Assembly (NCBI GenBank): GCA_019217005.1
Contig: JAHBNG010000017.1
Span: 1 to 64,000 of the forward strand
Source: Chloroflexi bacterium TSY
GTDB lineage: Bacteria; Chloroflexota; Anaerolineae; Caldilineales; Caldilineaceae
DNA: 64,000 nucleotides
Direction of reading: 5' to 3'
Below the pieces are notes generated by a model. The model ran no database searches and was not told where the DNA came from. It worked only from the letters and a program-made list of their open reading frames with translations. This document shows positions 27,173-36,774 of the stretch, one piece after another. The translations under genes and the position numbers were made by a program. The first letter of the stretch is position 1. Each line of letters opens with the position of its first letter.

Positions 27173-27960
27173 TTAGCGAACACAGCGGGGGTAGGTCTTC
27201 CCTTGAATATGAAAATATTCAGGCCCCTTTCCGTCACCTGTATAGGTTGATTGGGCGGACATGTACGAAAGCGCAATGGCGCGTCGCCACTTCTGGGAAC
27301 GATTTGGAGCAGTATAGTGAGGCAGGAGTGAATGAAAAAAGAGACCGCTGCCAGCCTTCATAGGAATCATCACCATCTCACCAGGATCATAATATGCCTC
27401 ATCAACCACAAAATCATCGGTGACGGTTACGTGGGGCAGTGCCCCTTTCTTGTGTCCACCAGGGATAGCAGCCATACAACCATTCTCAAGCGTTGCATCA
27501 TCGAGTGGAAACCAACAGGAGCAAAGCTCCATCGGTTCAATGGGCCAATAGGGTGAATCTTGATGCATACCCTTGGCGGAGCCAACCTCTGGAGGTTTGA
27601 GCAGGAGCGCATTGCGAAACATTTTGATATCGGGCCCGAGAATTTGGGTCAACACACTCAGAATATTCTCGTGCAACCCCAACTGGCGGAAGAGATCATC
27701 CTCTTGCACGAGTTGGTCGATCTTGCGGATTCCATCGCCAGGGTGATCCACAATGAGTTCACCGCGCTGTACGCGGGGTTCGACTTGAATGCGTAGGTCA
27801 CCGCGTGGTCGATCTCCGTGTGTATATTCACGCAGGCGTGCACCCAACGCATCTACATCCTCAACGCATCTACATCCTCTTGCGAGACAAGATCCTCCAC
27901 AACAATGTAACCATCACGTTGATAGGCATTTAGTTCTTGGGGAGTTAGCTGGATTGACAT
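27173..27960 (-). pseudogene. phytanoyl-CoA dioxygenase family gene broken by a 17-bp tandem duplication
   Basis: Starts ATG at 27960 after GAGGAAACA and encodes SIQLTPQELNAYQRDGYIVV, a normal PhyH opening. It then hits a stop after a direct repeat of a 17-bp unit (27845-27861, 27862-27878). Deleting one unit rejoins the frame to the rest (GARLREYTHGD, the iron-site KGMHQDSPYWPIEP, then SGLFFHSLLPHYTAPNRS), giving a 256-residue enzyme. Either a recent slippage mutation inactivated it or the duplication is an assembly artefact. IS-A copy 3 sits 21 bp upstream of the start, separating it from any promoter. Confidence 0.85.
27845..27878. repeat. 17-bp perfect tandem duplication within phyH
   Basis: CAACGCATCTACATCCT occurs twice in a row. 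It is the only defect seen in the gene and causes a frameshift. Confidence 0.9.
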
Positions 27961-27981
27961 TGTTTCCTCATTTGTTTTGAT

Positions 27982-29478
27982 CTTTACTTTCTGGTAAAAG
28001 AAAAGAGATGAGGTGAGAAATGTGACAAAAAGCGGTTAGCGTTTCATCCTAAAGGTAGAGAACCCAAAAAGGAGGAAGGAATGCTAACCGCGCCAGAAAT
28101 AACTATAGCAGTACTGATGAATGTATTGCAAGTAACGCCGGTGGGAACAAACGTAAATGTAATGCGTCTGATGTGGGCGATGATGAATGGGTCGTTTCTG
28201 AAAAGTCGAGGAGCAATCCATAGTGGATTGAGTGAAAGCGGGTTTGAAGATGAGGAGCTCCGGCGAAGCTGGTGGAGCTTTCGATATGGATCATGGGATA
28301 TTGCAAGCCTGCTCTCATCGTGGCAAGAAGAAGTGGAGTGGAAAGGGAATGGGAGGCAAAAAAGTTAGAAGGATACCGAGTGAAAAGCATAGATATCACA
28401 GGGTTCTGGCGACCGAAGCGGCAAGGAAAGTGAACCGACTCTATAACTCAACGGCTCGTCGGGCATTGCCCGCTCATCTTTGGAGTGATGATAAGCTCGG
28501 GGGAGATAGGCGGGAAACGAGTGCCACTGCTCAAGGCAATCATGAGATGCGAGGTAGGCACAAAGGAAAGTGAGTTTCGGAAAAAGCTGCTGAAAGAGAC
28601 GAAGAAATCACTGGAGTCAGACGAAGTGGCGGTGGTCGATGCCGGGTTTACAATCAGAGAAATGCTAGAAAGCGACGTCGACCGATTTGTCCTTCGGGAA
28701 GCGATTAACTGCACAGCGCGCCGCAATGAGTTACCCGAACGTAAGGAAAAAGGCAGACCACCCGAATATGGTGATATTGTGCGTCCGCTCTCTCGATGCT
28801 ATAGGGAAAGCGACTCGAGGCCACAACTCCAGACTCGTTTGGTCAATTTGTCTATAGTGGTCGCCTGATTCGCTATCAAGCATGGCACAATCTCGTCCCC
28901 AGGACAACCAAGGTGGATACAGCCAACCGCACCTATTCGATTTACGTCTTTCAGGATCCTGCTTATCACACACCTTTGGTTCTGGCGACCGTCATGGCTT
29001 TACAAGCTGAAACCATTTATCTTTTCTCTCTGGAGCGCTGGCCTGTTGAACATCCCCCCTTGGCTTCCAAGCAGATGATTGGCTTACATCGTCAATTTGT
29101 TCATGCCGATGAGGCTTGCTTCCGCTTACCTGAACTGGGGCTGCTGGCTGGCAATCTTCTTTCCCATTTAGCCGCTTCTCTTCCTCCCATACCGACTGGC
29201 TACTGGGATCGAGCCTCAAGCCACTCCCGGCAGGCTGCGCCGCGTTCTCTCGAGTGCTCTTTTTCCAACTCCCGACCAACTCGACCCTGACTTTCGGAAA
29301 AAGGCCTCGGTTTCACACCATTTACCTAAAGGCGTTCTCGCTCATCGCCGCCTCAATGCCGCTGCTTAAACTAGCCGAGCACTATTTTTACATTTTATCC
29401 CGTTTTTTCAGGGTGGATTCTTTTTTCCGCCCCTTTCGGTTTGCCCTTTGTCACTCAAGCCTTTACCAGAAAGTAAAG
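27982..29478 (+). mobile_element. IS-A copy 3 (1497 bp)
   Basis: 17-bp ends as in the other copies; 5-bp duplication TTGAT (27977-27981, 29479-29483). Several 1-2-bp deletions relative to the intact copy break the transposase. It separates the broken phyH gene (reading away) from the MFS gene. Confidence 0.93.
28081..29369 (+). pseudogene. IS-A transposase, multiple frameshifts
   Basis: Nearly identical to the intact 431-codon gene at 47124-48419 but with small deletions: a G lost near 28347, bases lost near 28423 and in the GCCCGCTC stretch near 28473, and a G lost near 28803. The remaining fragments keep the DITGFW-type and VVDAGFTIREML catalytic regions in different frames. Non-functional by itself. 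Confidence 0.9.
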
Positions 29479-29890
29479 TTGATTGGTTATTGAGCGTTTT
29501 GCCAAATCGCCGAGGCCGAATAAAAAACAGATAGTAAGGTGCTTCTTCGATCAGCGGAAGAAAGCGCGTTTTGTCAACATAATAGGAGTTGTCGGTAGGG
29601 ATGCGTCAATAATCAGCCGTACTATAGGGAATCCGTATGATGGATTGTCTGGTTATAGTTTGTGTATTATAACAGAAAACGCATGAACTTTCAGATCGTC
29701 ACGCACATTTTCGAGGAGCCGCTGACATTTGGGCTATTTGTATCAAATTCACTCCCGCTCTAGAGAAAATCCTCGATCTTTATATACACCTAAATCGTCA
29801 CCTCTAGTGTATAATTGCCCGTCGATGCGCCTTTGCCCATCTGTTTACACCCAAACTTTCACACCTCAATCACACATTGTTCACTCACAG
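29479..29890. other. intergenic region upstream of the MFS gene
   Basis: About 410 bp from the IS-A end to the MFS start. I see no convincing gene, RNA or repeat. A promoter for the MFS gene is expected here, but no strong -35/-10 pair stands out. Confidence 0.5.
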
Positions 29891-30432
29891 ATGACATCAA
29901 CTAAATCAAAACGACATGATCCCTACGCAGCCTTTCGCCATGCAAATTATCGATACTATATCATCGGCTGGTTTTTCGCGATGTTGGGCACGCGCGCCCA
30001 AAGCGTTGCCATTGGTTGGGAAATCTATGAAAGAACCAACGAACCATTAGCTCTGGGATTTGTGGGTTTGATACAAGCTGCACCGGCGATGTTGTTGGTC
30101 ATTCCAGCGGGTTATCTGGCCGATCGTTTCAGCCGCCGCAAATTGGTCATCTATAGCCTCGCAGGCATGACCGTCACCTCAGTGGCACTGGCGCTTCTTT
30201 CTGCCACAACTGGACCGGTGAATCTGATGTATCTGCTGCTATTACTCGATGCCACAGCAGTCACTTTGGGACGTCCGGCACGCGTCGCCCTGGTCCCACG
30301 TTTGGTCCCAAGTCAAGATTTTTCTAATGCGGTCACTTGGAACATTAGCCTGAGAAGGTGTATTAAAAGATCTGAAAAGGAATGAGACTTCCAGACAGGC
30401 TAAGTAAAATAAACTCCTCAAACGAAAAAAAA

Positions 30433-30536
30433 CAGTAGCAGCAAAAGTCGGGTACAAATTTTTCATGCAAACAGAGGGCTGCTCTAGGATTTCACCCCTT
30501 ATGGTCATTTTTTGTACCCGACTTTTGCCGTAGCTG
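30433..30536. repeat. 18-bp inverted repeat in the IS5 leader
   Basis: GCAAAAGTCGGGTACAAA (30441-30458) and its exact complement (30511-30528) enclose 52 bases upstream of the transposase start. It could be a small nested element or a regulatory hairpin that limits transposase expression; no flanking duplication is clear. Confidence 0.65.
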
Positions 30537-30561
30537 AAAAAAAGAAGAATGAGGAGAGAAA

Positions 30562-31368
30562 ATGAGTCGAGAAGCCTACAGTACAGATATGAACGAGATA
30601 GAGTGGCAGATAATAGAGCCACTGATTCCACCAGCCAAGACGGGCGGACGTCCCCGAGACGTCGATATGCGAGAGGTGATTAATGGCATCTTCTATGTGC
30701 TGCGAGGGGGCAACGCCTGGCGCATGATACCACACGACCTGCCGCCCTGGTCGACGGTCTATGGCTACTTCAACCGCTGGAGCAAGGCAGGCATCTGGGA
30801 AAAGATGAATGATGCCTTGCGGGAAGCGGTCCGCATCCTGGCTGGACGAGAAACCGAACCGAGTGCTGCCATCCTGGATAGCCAAAGTGTCAAAACGACT
30901 TCGGTTGCGGGTGAACGAGGCTATGACAGCGCCAAGAAGGTCACCGGACGCAAGCGTCACATTCTGGTTGACGTCATGGGCTTGCTCCTCCTTGTTCATG
31001 TCCACAAAGCTAGCATTCAAGAGCGAGATGGAGCCAAATCTCTCCTGAAGCGTCTCAAGCAGAAGGGCTTCCAACAACTCGCTCTCATCTGGGCCGATGG
31101 CGGTTACTCCGGTCAACCCATGATCGACTGGGTCTTCAACCTTGCTGGTTGGCTTTTCCAAGTCGTCACGCGTTCTGATGACGCTCAAGGCTTTGTCCTC
31201 TTGCCCCGTCGATGGGTCGTTGAGCGCACCTTTGCTTGGCTCGGCAACTATCGGCGGCTTAGCAAGGACTATGAAGTCTTGCCTCGCAACAGCGAAGCCA
31301 TGATTTATGCCGCTATGGTCCATATCATGCTCCGTCGCCTCAGCAACGACCCGGCTCTCGCTCTTTAA
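30562..31368 (+). CDS. IS5-family transposase, intact
   Basis: A 268-residue DDE transposase in a single frame, the usual length for the group. The N-terminal DUF4096-type region (IEWQIIEPLIPP) and GGNAWRMIPHDLPPWSTVYGYF are typical. Catalytic residues lie in ILDSQSVKTT (first Asp), LIWADGGYSGQ (second Asp) and RRWVVERTFAWLGNYRRL (Glu). A Shine-Dalgarno GAGGAGAG precedes the ATG. Being intact inside sharp ends with a fresh duplication, it is probably the most recently active element of its type in the window. Confidence 0.95.
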   Translation: MSREAYSTDMNEIEWQIIEPLIPPAKTGGRPRDVDMREVINGIFYVLRGGNAWRMIPHDLPPWSTVYGYFNRWSKAGIWEKMNDALREAVRILAGRETEPSAAILDSQSVKTTSVAGERGYDSAKKVTGRKRHILVDVMGLLLLVHVHKASIQERDGAKSLLKRLKQKGFQQLALIWADGGYSGQPMIDWVFNLAGWLFQVVTRSDDAQGFVLLPRRWVVERTFAWLGNYRRLSKDYEVLPRNSEAMIYAAMVHIMLRRLSNDPALAL

Positions 31369-32474
31369 TTCTCTTGCCCAATACTTTTAAAACACCTTCT
31401 GATGCAGATTACGTCGGTTGTCGGTCCCGCAATTGGAGGCACCATTCTGGCCATTAGTTTGCCAGCAACTTACATGGTCAGCGCCCTCAGTTCTGTGATC
31501 TTTCTGCTTCTGCTCACCCGTCTAAAGCTGAGTGAATATGTAGCCCACTCTGAACCAGCTTCCTTACGCACCGTGCTGGGCGGTCTCCGTTTTGTTTGGC
31601 GCACCCGCATCATTTTGACGATCATCTCACTTGATATGTTCGCCGTTTTGCTAGGTGGTGCCGTTTATCTTCTACCGATTTATGCCAAGGACATTCTGCT
31701 TGTCGGGCCAACGGAATTTGGTTGGCTCCAGGCGGCGCCCGCTGTGGGCGCACTCTGCATGGTGCTGACATTGACTTATTTACCACCGCTAAAACAGGCT
31801 GGACGTGCGTTGCTGCTCGCAGTTGCGGCCTTTGGGGCAGCAACCATTGTATTCGGTGTTTCCCGCAGTTTTTGGCTCTCTTGGGGAATGCTTTTCCTCA
31901 CGGGAGCGTTTGACAATATCAGCATGGTCGTCCGCCATACTCTGATGCAGCTGCTTACACCAGATCGGATGCGTGGACGCGTCTCTGCCGTCACCAGTGT
32001 CTTTGTCACGGCGTCCAACGAACTTGGCGGTTTTGAATCTGGGGTCGTTGCCCACTGGTTTGGACCGATTGTTTCGGTGGTCAGCGGTGGAATTGGCACG
32101 ATCATGGTCGTGTTGGCAACGGCTTCGCTTTCGCCAGAGTTAGTGAGATATGGAGCGTTAGATGAAGTGAGAGAGGTAGATGACACAGAAGATCGCTAGT
32201 TCTATCAAAATATAGTGATCGCAGGTGTCTATGGTACTATTTCTTCATTCTTACCCCCAATTCAATCAACTAAATACAATCCGCGCTATAAGCAAAGTCT
32301 AGAAAGTCTTTAGAAACCAGGTGTTTGAACAGATGCTCTGCCAGAATCCCTGGGATGTGAAAAACAAGGTTTCTATTTCTAAAATACTTTGTTTACGCTG
32401 CACTTATTCAACGCCGCTAAGTATTTTGTTTTGAATGACCTGACTTTGTTTACATCGATCTTCGAGGAACCACA

Positions 32475-33509
32475 ATGAGTATTTTGACCCCACCAATCAA
32501 GGTTGTATTAGCTGGCTGTGGCGGCATTAGCCGGGCGTGGCTCAACTATGCAGCTACACATCCAGATCTAGAATTCGTCGGTATGGTCGACCTTTTTCCC
32601 GAAAGCGCTCAGACCCGACAGGAAGAATTCGGTCTCCATGAGGCTAAAATTGGCAGCGACTTAGGCCCAATGATTGAGGAAACGACTCCTGATGTAGTCT
32701 TTGACTGTACAATCCCAGAGGCGCATCCCGCCATCACAATCGAAGCGCTCAGCCGAGGCTGCCATGTGCTGGGCGAAAAGCCGTTGGCTCCTTCCATGGA
32801 TGAGGCACGCAGCATGATTCAGGCAGCCAAAGCAAGTGGAAAAGTCTATGCTGTTATCCAAAATCGGCGTTATCTCAATGGGATCGTTCGCTATCGCAAT
32901 GCAATCGAATCTGGCGCAATTGGTGCATTGACAACTCTGAATGCAGATTTTTATCTAGGGCCTCACTTTGGCGGCTTTCGAGACGAGATGGAGCATGTCC
33001 TCCTTCTAGACATGGCCATTCATTCATTTGATCAGGCCCGTTTTATCTCAGGCACAGATCCGATCAGTGTGTATTGCCATGAGTGGAATCCAGCAGGTTC
33101 TTGGTATTCCCACGGTGCATCTGCCATGTGTATCTTTGAGATGAGCGATGGGGTCATATTTAATTATCGTGGCAGTTGGTGTGCAGAGGGAGCACCAACC
33201 GCATGGGCCTGCGATTGGCGCGCCATCGGTCAAAAGGGCACGGCACTTTGGGATGGAGAAGACAAAGTTGAGGCGACAACGGTTACAAGCACGGAAGGTT
33301 TCTTCCGTGAAACGGTGGCCGTTGATTTGCCCACAATACCTGACTTGAAGCACCTCAGTCACTCGGGCGTCATCAATGAGTTTATTGAGAGTCTAAAAGC
33401 GGGCACGACACCGCAAACAATCTGCACCGATAATGTGAAAAGCTTAGCGATGGTCCTGTCGGCTATCGAAAGTGCCGAGAGCGGGCATAAGGTTGAGATT
33501 CGGTATTGA
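32475..33509 (+). CDS. Gfo/Idh/MocA-family oxidoreductase
   Basis: A 344-residue NAD(P)-dependent dehydrogenase-like protein. The N-terminal Rossmann fold has VVLAGCGGISRAWLNY (glycine-rich loop), followed by VVFDCTIPEAHPAI and CHVLGEKPLAPSMDEA, where EKP is the family hallmark. The C-terminal alpha/beta domain includes LLDMAIHSFDQARFISG, with the Asp/His pair of the active site. Such enzymes oxidise or reduce sugars and inositols; with PhyH and isomerase-like genes in the same region, a sugar-catabolic role is plausible but unproven. It stands alone between a broken MFS gene and a converging sigma-factor gene (14 bp between the stops). Confidence 0.93.
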   Translation: MSILTPPIKVVLAGCGGISRAWLNYAATHPDLEFVGMVDLFPESAQTRQEEFGLHEAKIGSDLGPMIEETTPDVVFDCTIPEAHPAITIEALSRGCHVLGEKPLAPSMDEARSMIQAAKASGKVYAVIQNRRYLNGIVRYRNAIESGAIGALTTLNADFYLGPHFGGFRDEMEHVLLLDMAIHSFDQARFISGTDPISVYCHEWNPAGSWYSHGASAMCIFEMSDGVIFNYRGSWCAEGAPTAWACDWRAIGQKGTALWDGEDKVEATTVTSTEGFFRETVAVDLPTIPDLKHLSHSGVINEFIESLKAGTTPQTICTDNVKSLAMVLSAIESAESGHKVEIRY

Positions 33510-33523
33510 CAGCGACGAGGTAA

Positions 33524-35773
33524 TCATTCATGAGGTTTTCGTGACTCCTTTTTCGGTCCCTTGCTGTCCTTGTGGGCTTTTGTAGCGGATTCATCAGAGG
33601 ATTTTTCCAAACCGGACCGTTCCCGGGCGGACTGGTCCCTCTCTGTTCGATTGCCTTCTGACTTTTCATCATCTGATTTTGTTAAGTCACCCGTCTTATG
33701 CGTCTGGTTGATAGAGTTCCGCTTATTCTCCTGATGGGTTTCATGAACCTGTGTTTTAGGTGAGGGCGACTCAGATCTATCTGGATGATTTTTTTGCTGA
33801 GAGTCAATTGGCTGGGCAACAGAACGGGTCCGCTCCGTCTGTACACCACTGGTCTGCTCGGACTTGGTCCGTGCATGATTGTTGGGATCTAATGATGCTG
33901 AATGAGTATGAGAAGACCGGTCAACCATATTGTTGTTCTGTGTCAGCCGTGTTGCTTTAGCATTTTTCTGGGAGGGGAGGTGTTCCTGCACCCGATGATG
34001 TCGCTGGCTTTCTCGATTGTCTTCCGACACAGTTTGCTGATTTCGACTCGATGTATTGATCGGATTCTGAATATTAGATATTTGTGCATGTTGTAAAAGT
34101 TGATCGCTTTGTTGCTGATGTTGAGAACTGTGTGGTTTTTCTCGGCGTTTATTCTCATCCCGCGATGTATGCGTACTACCTTCAAGAAGCATACCCTTTC
34201 GCCTTGGTAACGCAGGAACGATGCGAGCAGGTGGACGTAACATGGAATTATCTATCACACGAAGCGTCAATTGGTTTCCCTGTCTGCTCTCCCTCTTGAA
34301 TGCTCGCTGTTCCGTTCGGGGTTGTGTTTCATGATTGGATATCGCTGCGTTCGTCACACTTAGTGACGGTTGCTGTTCATCTTCGCTTGCGTCTTTGTGT
34401 CGCTTGATTGGTCGCCTTTTTGAGAAATTAGTTGCACCCACCACCAACTGTGGTCCATCAATATGCCCGATCGATTTCGCTTTTGCCGGAGCAGTTTCAA
34501 GGTGCATCTGTTCTTCCAGCGATGCCGATTCATCATCAGTTGAATTGACACTGGTTTCCGAAGTGCTCAGGGGAGTTGCGATGCGTGTAGCTGTCGGTTG
34601 TGCATTTGAATGAATCAGCTGCTGAACTTTCAGGTCATGGCTTGTTTCCTTTCCATGATTTGGTATAGAATCAAGCTGACTTCCAGCAGAATCAACTGGC
34701 TCGTCATTCATCGAATCCTTTGGAGGCGAGTTTTCTGGTGTAAGTTCATCAATAGAGTGTTGCATTCGTTTAATGGCATCGACCGCGGCCTGAATAGATA
34801 CGAGGATATCAGAAGATTCTTCGGTACCGGTTTTAATGTTCACAGCGTTCAATTTACGTGACTGCTCTGTAAATACTTTGCTCAGTTGGTCGGTCAAGCG
34901 GCTCGCTTTGGCACTATCCTGGATGTCAACATCTGCAAGGATCTGTGCTGCGTTTTCTACTTGCCCAATAAATCTGTCTATTGCGAGCGGAATATCAGCA
35001 AACCGGTCATTAGCAATCAATCCATCAATTTCTTGGACGCGCTCATCGCTGTACTGGGATAGCAATGCAATATCGGATGTATCATCAGCTATCAGAAGCC
35101 ACATGTCTTCGAGCGCAGTTTTGACGGGATATACACTGTCGCCTGGCAAAGCATCGTCTGCGGCAATGACAACACCTCGTCCCAACCCCAGTGCAATGAT
35201 CAACAGGCCAATGATACTCCAGGAGATCGGCTGTTGCACAAGTACCTTCTGCAATGCCTGAAGCGCGCGATGTTGTAAGACGCGCACAGCGTTGACTTTG
35301 CGCCCCAATTTCTGGGCCGTTTCTGGGTAATCCATGCTGTCGAGAAAACGATGAGTTAGCACTTCCTGATAGGAAGGCTTCAATTGAGTCATTGCTTTTC
35401 TAACAAGTTCAGAACGTTCGTCAGACAGAAGTAGCTCATCAGGTGTTTCATGCCCATCGGAAATCAAGGTAAGGTCTTCCCATAGGAGAGTCTCTTTTTG
35501 GCTACGATAATAGTCGACAACAGCATTGCGGGCAATTCGGTAGAGCCAGGCGCGAAAGGGTGCAGTCGATGGTTGGTAGCGTTCCAGTGCTTGCCATGCC
35601 TTTACGAATACAATTTGCGTCAAATTTTCTGCTTCGTCTATTTGCCCAACGCGTTTGTGGACATACCGATAGATCGCATCTAGATGTCGCTGGTATAGCG
35701 TTCCGAATGCATCTTGATTGCCATGTTGGGCTAGACGGATTGTTTCGGCTTCTGACAGTGTATTTACTTCCAC
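33524..35773 (-). CDS. ECF sigma factor fused to a membrane anchor, DUF5667-like domain and long charged tail
   Basis: A 749-residue protein far longer than a normal ~200-residue ECF sigma factor. Residues 1-180 are a complete sigma-70 region 2 (LYQRHLDAIYRYVHKRVGQ, FVKAWQALERY, FRAWLYRIARNAVVDYYR) and region 4 (LKPSYQEVLTHRFLDSMDYP). A single membrane helix follows (about 183-205, WSIIGLLIIALGLGRGVVIA), then a DUF5667-like domain with PGDSVYPVKTALEDMWLL. The last ~400 residues are low-complexity, rich in Ser, Gln, Lys, Glu and Asn, and probably disordered. In Chloroflexota and Actinobacteria such fusions may sense envelope conditions through the external part. How the sigma part is released is unknown. 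Confidence 0.88.
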   Translation of the reverse strand: MEVNTLSEAETIRLAQHGNQDAFGTLYQRHLDAIYRYVHKRVGQIDEAENLTQIVFVKAWQALERYQPSTAPFRAWLYRIARNAVVDYYRSQKETLLWEDLTLISDGHETPDELLLSDERSELVRKAMTQLKPSYQEVLTHRFLDSMDYPETAQKLGRKVNAVRVLQHRALQALQKVLVQQPISWSIIGLLIIALGLGRGVVIAADDALPGDSVYPVKTALEDMWLLIADDTSDIALLSQYSDERVQEIDGLIANDRFADIPLAIDRFIGQVENAAQILADVDIQDSAKASRLTDQLSKVFTEQSRKLNAVNIKTGTEESSDILVSIQAAVDAIKRMQHSIDELTPENSPPKDSMNDEPVDSAGSQLDSIPNHGKETSHDLKVQQLIHSNAQPTATRIATPLSTSETSVNSTDDESASLEEQMHLETAPAKAKSIGHIDGPQLVVGATNFSKRRPIKRHKDASEDEQQPSLSVTNAAISNHETQPRTEQRAFKRESRQGNQLTLRVIDNSMLRPPARIVPALPRRKGMLLEGSTHTSRDENKRREKPHSSQHQQQSDQLLQHAQISNIQNPINTSSRNQQTVSEDNRESQRHHRVQEHLPSQKNAKATRLTQNNNMVDRSSHTHSASLDPNNHARTKSEQTSGVQTERTRSVAQPIDSQQKNHPDRSESPSPKTQVHETHQENKRNSINQTHKTGDLTKSDDEKSEGNRTERDQSARERSGLEKSSDESATKAHKDSKGPKKESRKPHE

Positions 35774-35966
35774 AGGGTTTCCTCAAACGACGAAAAATAT
35801 ATGTTGCATAAGCAAATTCGGTTGACACAAGTTAATTTGTTGGATTTTGCTAGATCAGTACTCAATCTATAACGAGGAGGAGATTTGATTCATTACAGTT
35901 TTCAGCAATCACTCATATCTGTCTTTGCGGCACTCGACTAGAGTATCGGATTAGGGAGCATTTGCT

Positions 35967-36248
35967 GGGGTGGTTCAAAATTAGGTTTACACTTTTGATA
36001 TATAGACAAAAATCTATATGAGACCGTTTTCTCTCTGAGAACCGGCGAAATCAGAGAATATAAACGTTCTTTCTGTTTCTAAAAGTGTAAACCTATCTAT
36101 CCAGCTAAAATGAACCACCCCTTGATATATAGACAAAAATCTATATGAGACCGTTTTCTCTCTGAGAACCGGCGAAATCAGAGAATATAAACGTTCTTTC
36201 TGTTTCTAAAAGTGTAAACCTATCTATCCAGCTAAAATGAACCACCCC
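35967..36248. mobile_element. MITE-C-family copy with partial tandem duplication
   Basis: A full 155-bp unit (35967-36121) is followed by a second unit lacking the first 28 bp (36122-36248). The pair, not each unit, is enclosed by the 8-bp duplication CATTTGCT (35959-35966, 36249-36256). It lies upstream of the sigma-factor gene start. Confidence 0.9.
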
Positions 36249-36495
36249 CATTTGCTATATACTTACTCAGCAAAGTCGTTGGACCCTGATTCCTGAATTA
36301 GGGACAGGACAATCTTTCCTTGGCAAGAATATGGTAATTGATGATTGTGGATGATCCTGGCAGAGGTTATGGAGACTTTATGGAGAAAGGCTCATAGAGA
36401 GGTTGGCTCCCTGTGCATTCATAAAGTTAAGTCAGAATATGTTAGAATGGTAGAAATGTCTAATCAAAGTTCAGATTATCATAGAAAATACGCCT

Positions 36496-36762
36496 ATGTT
36501 TCAGATGTTATCGTTTCCTATAAAAATCGGTATAGGTTTTGGGCTGGTGGGTATATTGTTGACATTGGTTGGTATTGTTCGAGGCAATGTTCCTCTGAAT
36601 CCAGCGAGCATCGCTATGGCTCTATTGATTGGTGGTGGCGTTTGGTTTCTGGTCAGTTGGGCGGTTGCTGCGGCTGCATTTGATGTTGAGTCTGACATTG
36701 CAGCAGGTGAACAGGCGTCAGAGCCTGACACAAAAATATCCAGAACAGGCCTCCCTTCTTGA
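36496..36762 (+). CDS. small two-helix membrane protein, hypothetical
   Basis: An 88-residue protein with two strongly hydrophobic segments (IGIGFGLVGILLTLVGIV and ALLIGGGVWFLVSWAVAAAAF) separated by a short loop with NVPLNPAS. A hydrophilic tail follows. No family recognised. The composition is that of a real inner-membrane protein, but no good ribosome site precedes the ATG. IS-A copy 4 begins 12 bp after the stop. Confidence 0.55.
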   Translation: MFQMLSFPIKIGIGFGLVGILLTLVGIVRGNVPLNPASIAMALLIGGGVWFLVSWAVAAAAFDVESDIAAGEQASEPDTKISRTGLPS

Positions 36763-36774
36763 GAATTTGAAAAA

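Larger units (their letters stand above)
30354..31399 (+). mobile_element. IS5-family (IS1031-type) element in the MFS gene
   Basis: A 1046-bp element with ends GAAGGTGTATTAAAAG / CTTTTAAAACACCTTC and a 3-bp TGA duplication (30351-30353, 31400-31402). This fits the TNA duplications of the IS1031 subgroup. The transposase is intact and the copy could be active. Confidence 0.92.
29891..32199 (+). pseudogene. MFS exporter (EntS/MFS_3-like) split by an IS5-type element
   Basis: The first part (ATG at 29891; HDPYAAFRHANYRYYIIGWF, then GYLADRFSRRKLVIYSLAG, the MFS motif A region) and the second part from 31400 (QITSVVGPAIGGTILAISL to the end) belong to one 12-helix transporter. Excising the IS and one TGA copy restores a continuous 419-residue frame reading WNISLMQITSVVG. 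These proteins export siderophores, drugs or other small molecules; the substrate is unknown. The IS truncates it after about five membrane helices, so it is inactive here. Confidence 0.92.

Noticed and set aside
27173..27847. Shorter intact PhyH protein starting inside the gene
   Set aside because: It would lack the normal N-terminal PhyH segment, which is present upstream in another frame across the 17-bp duplication.
30505..31323. 272-codon minus-strand frame across the IS5 element
   Set aside because: Mirror frame of the IS5 transposase; the plus frame carries the catalytic motifs.
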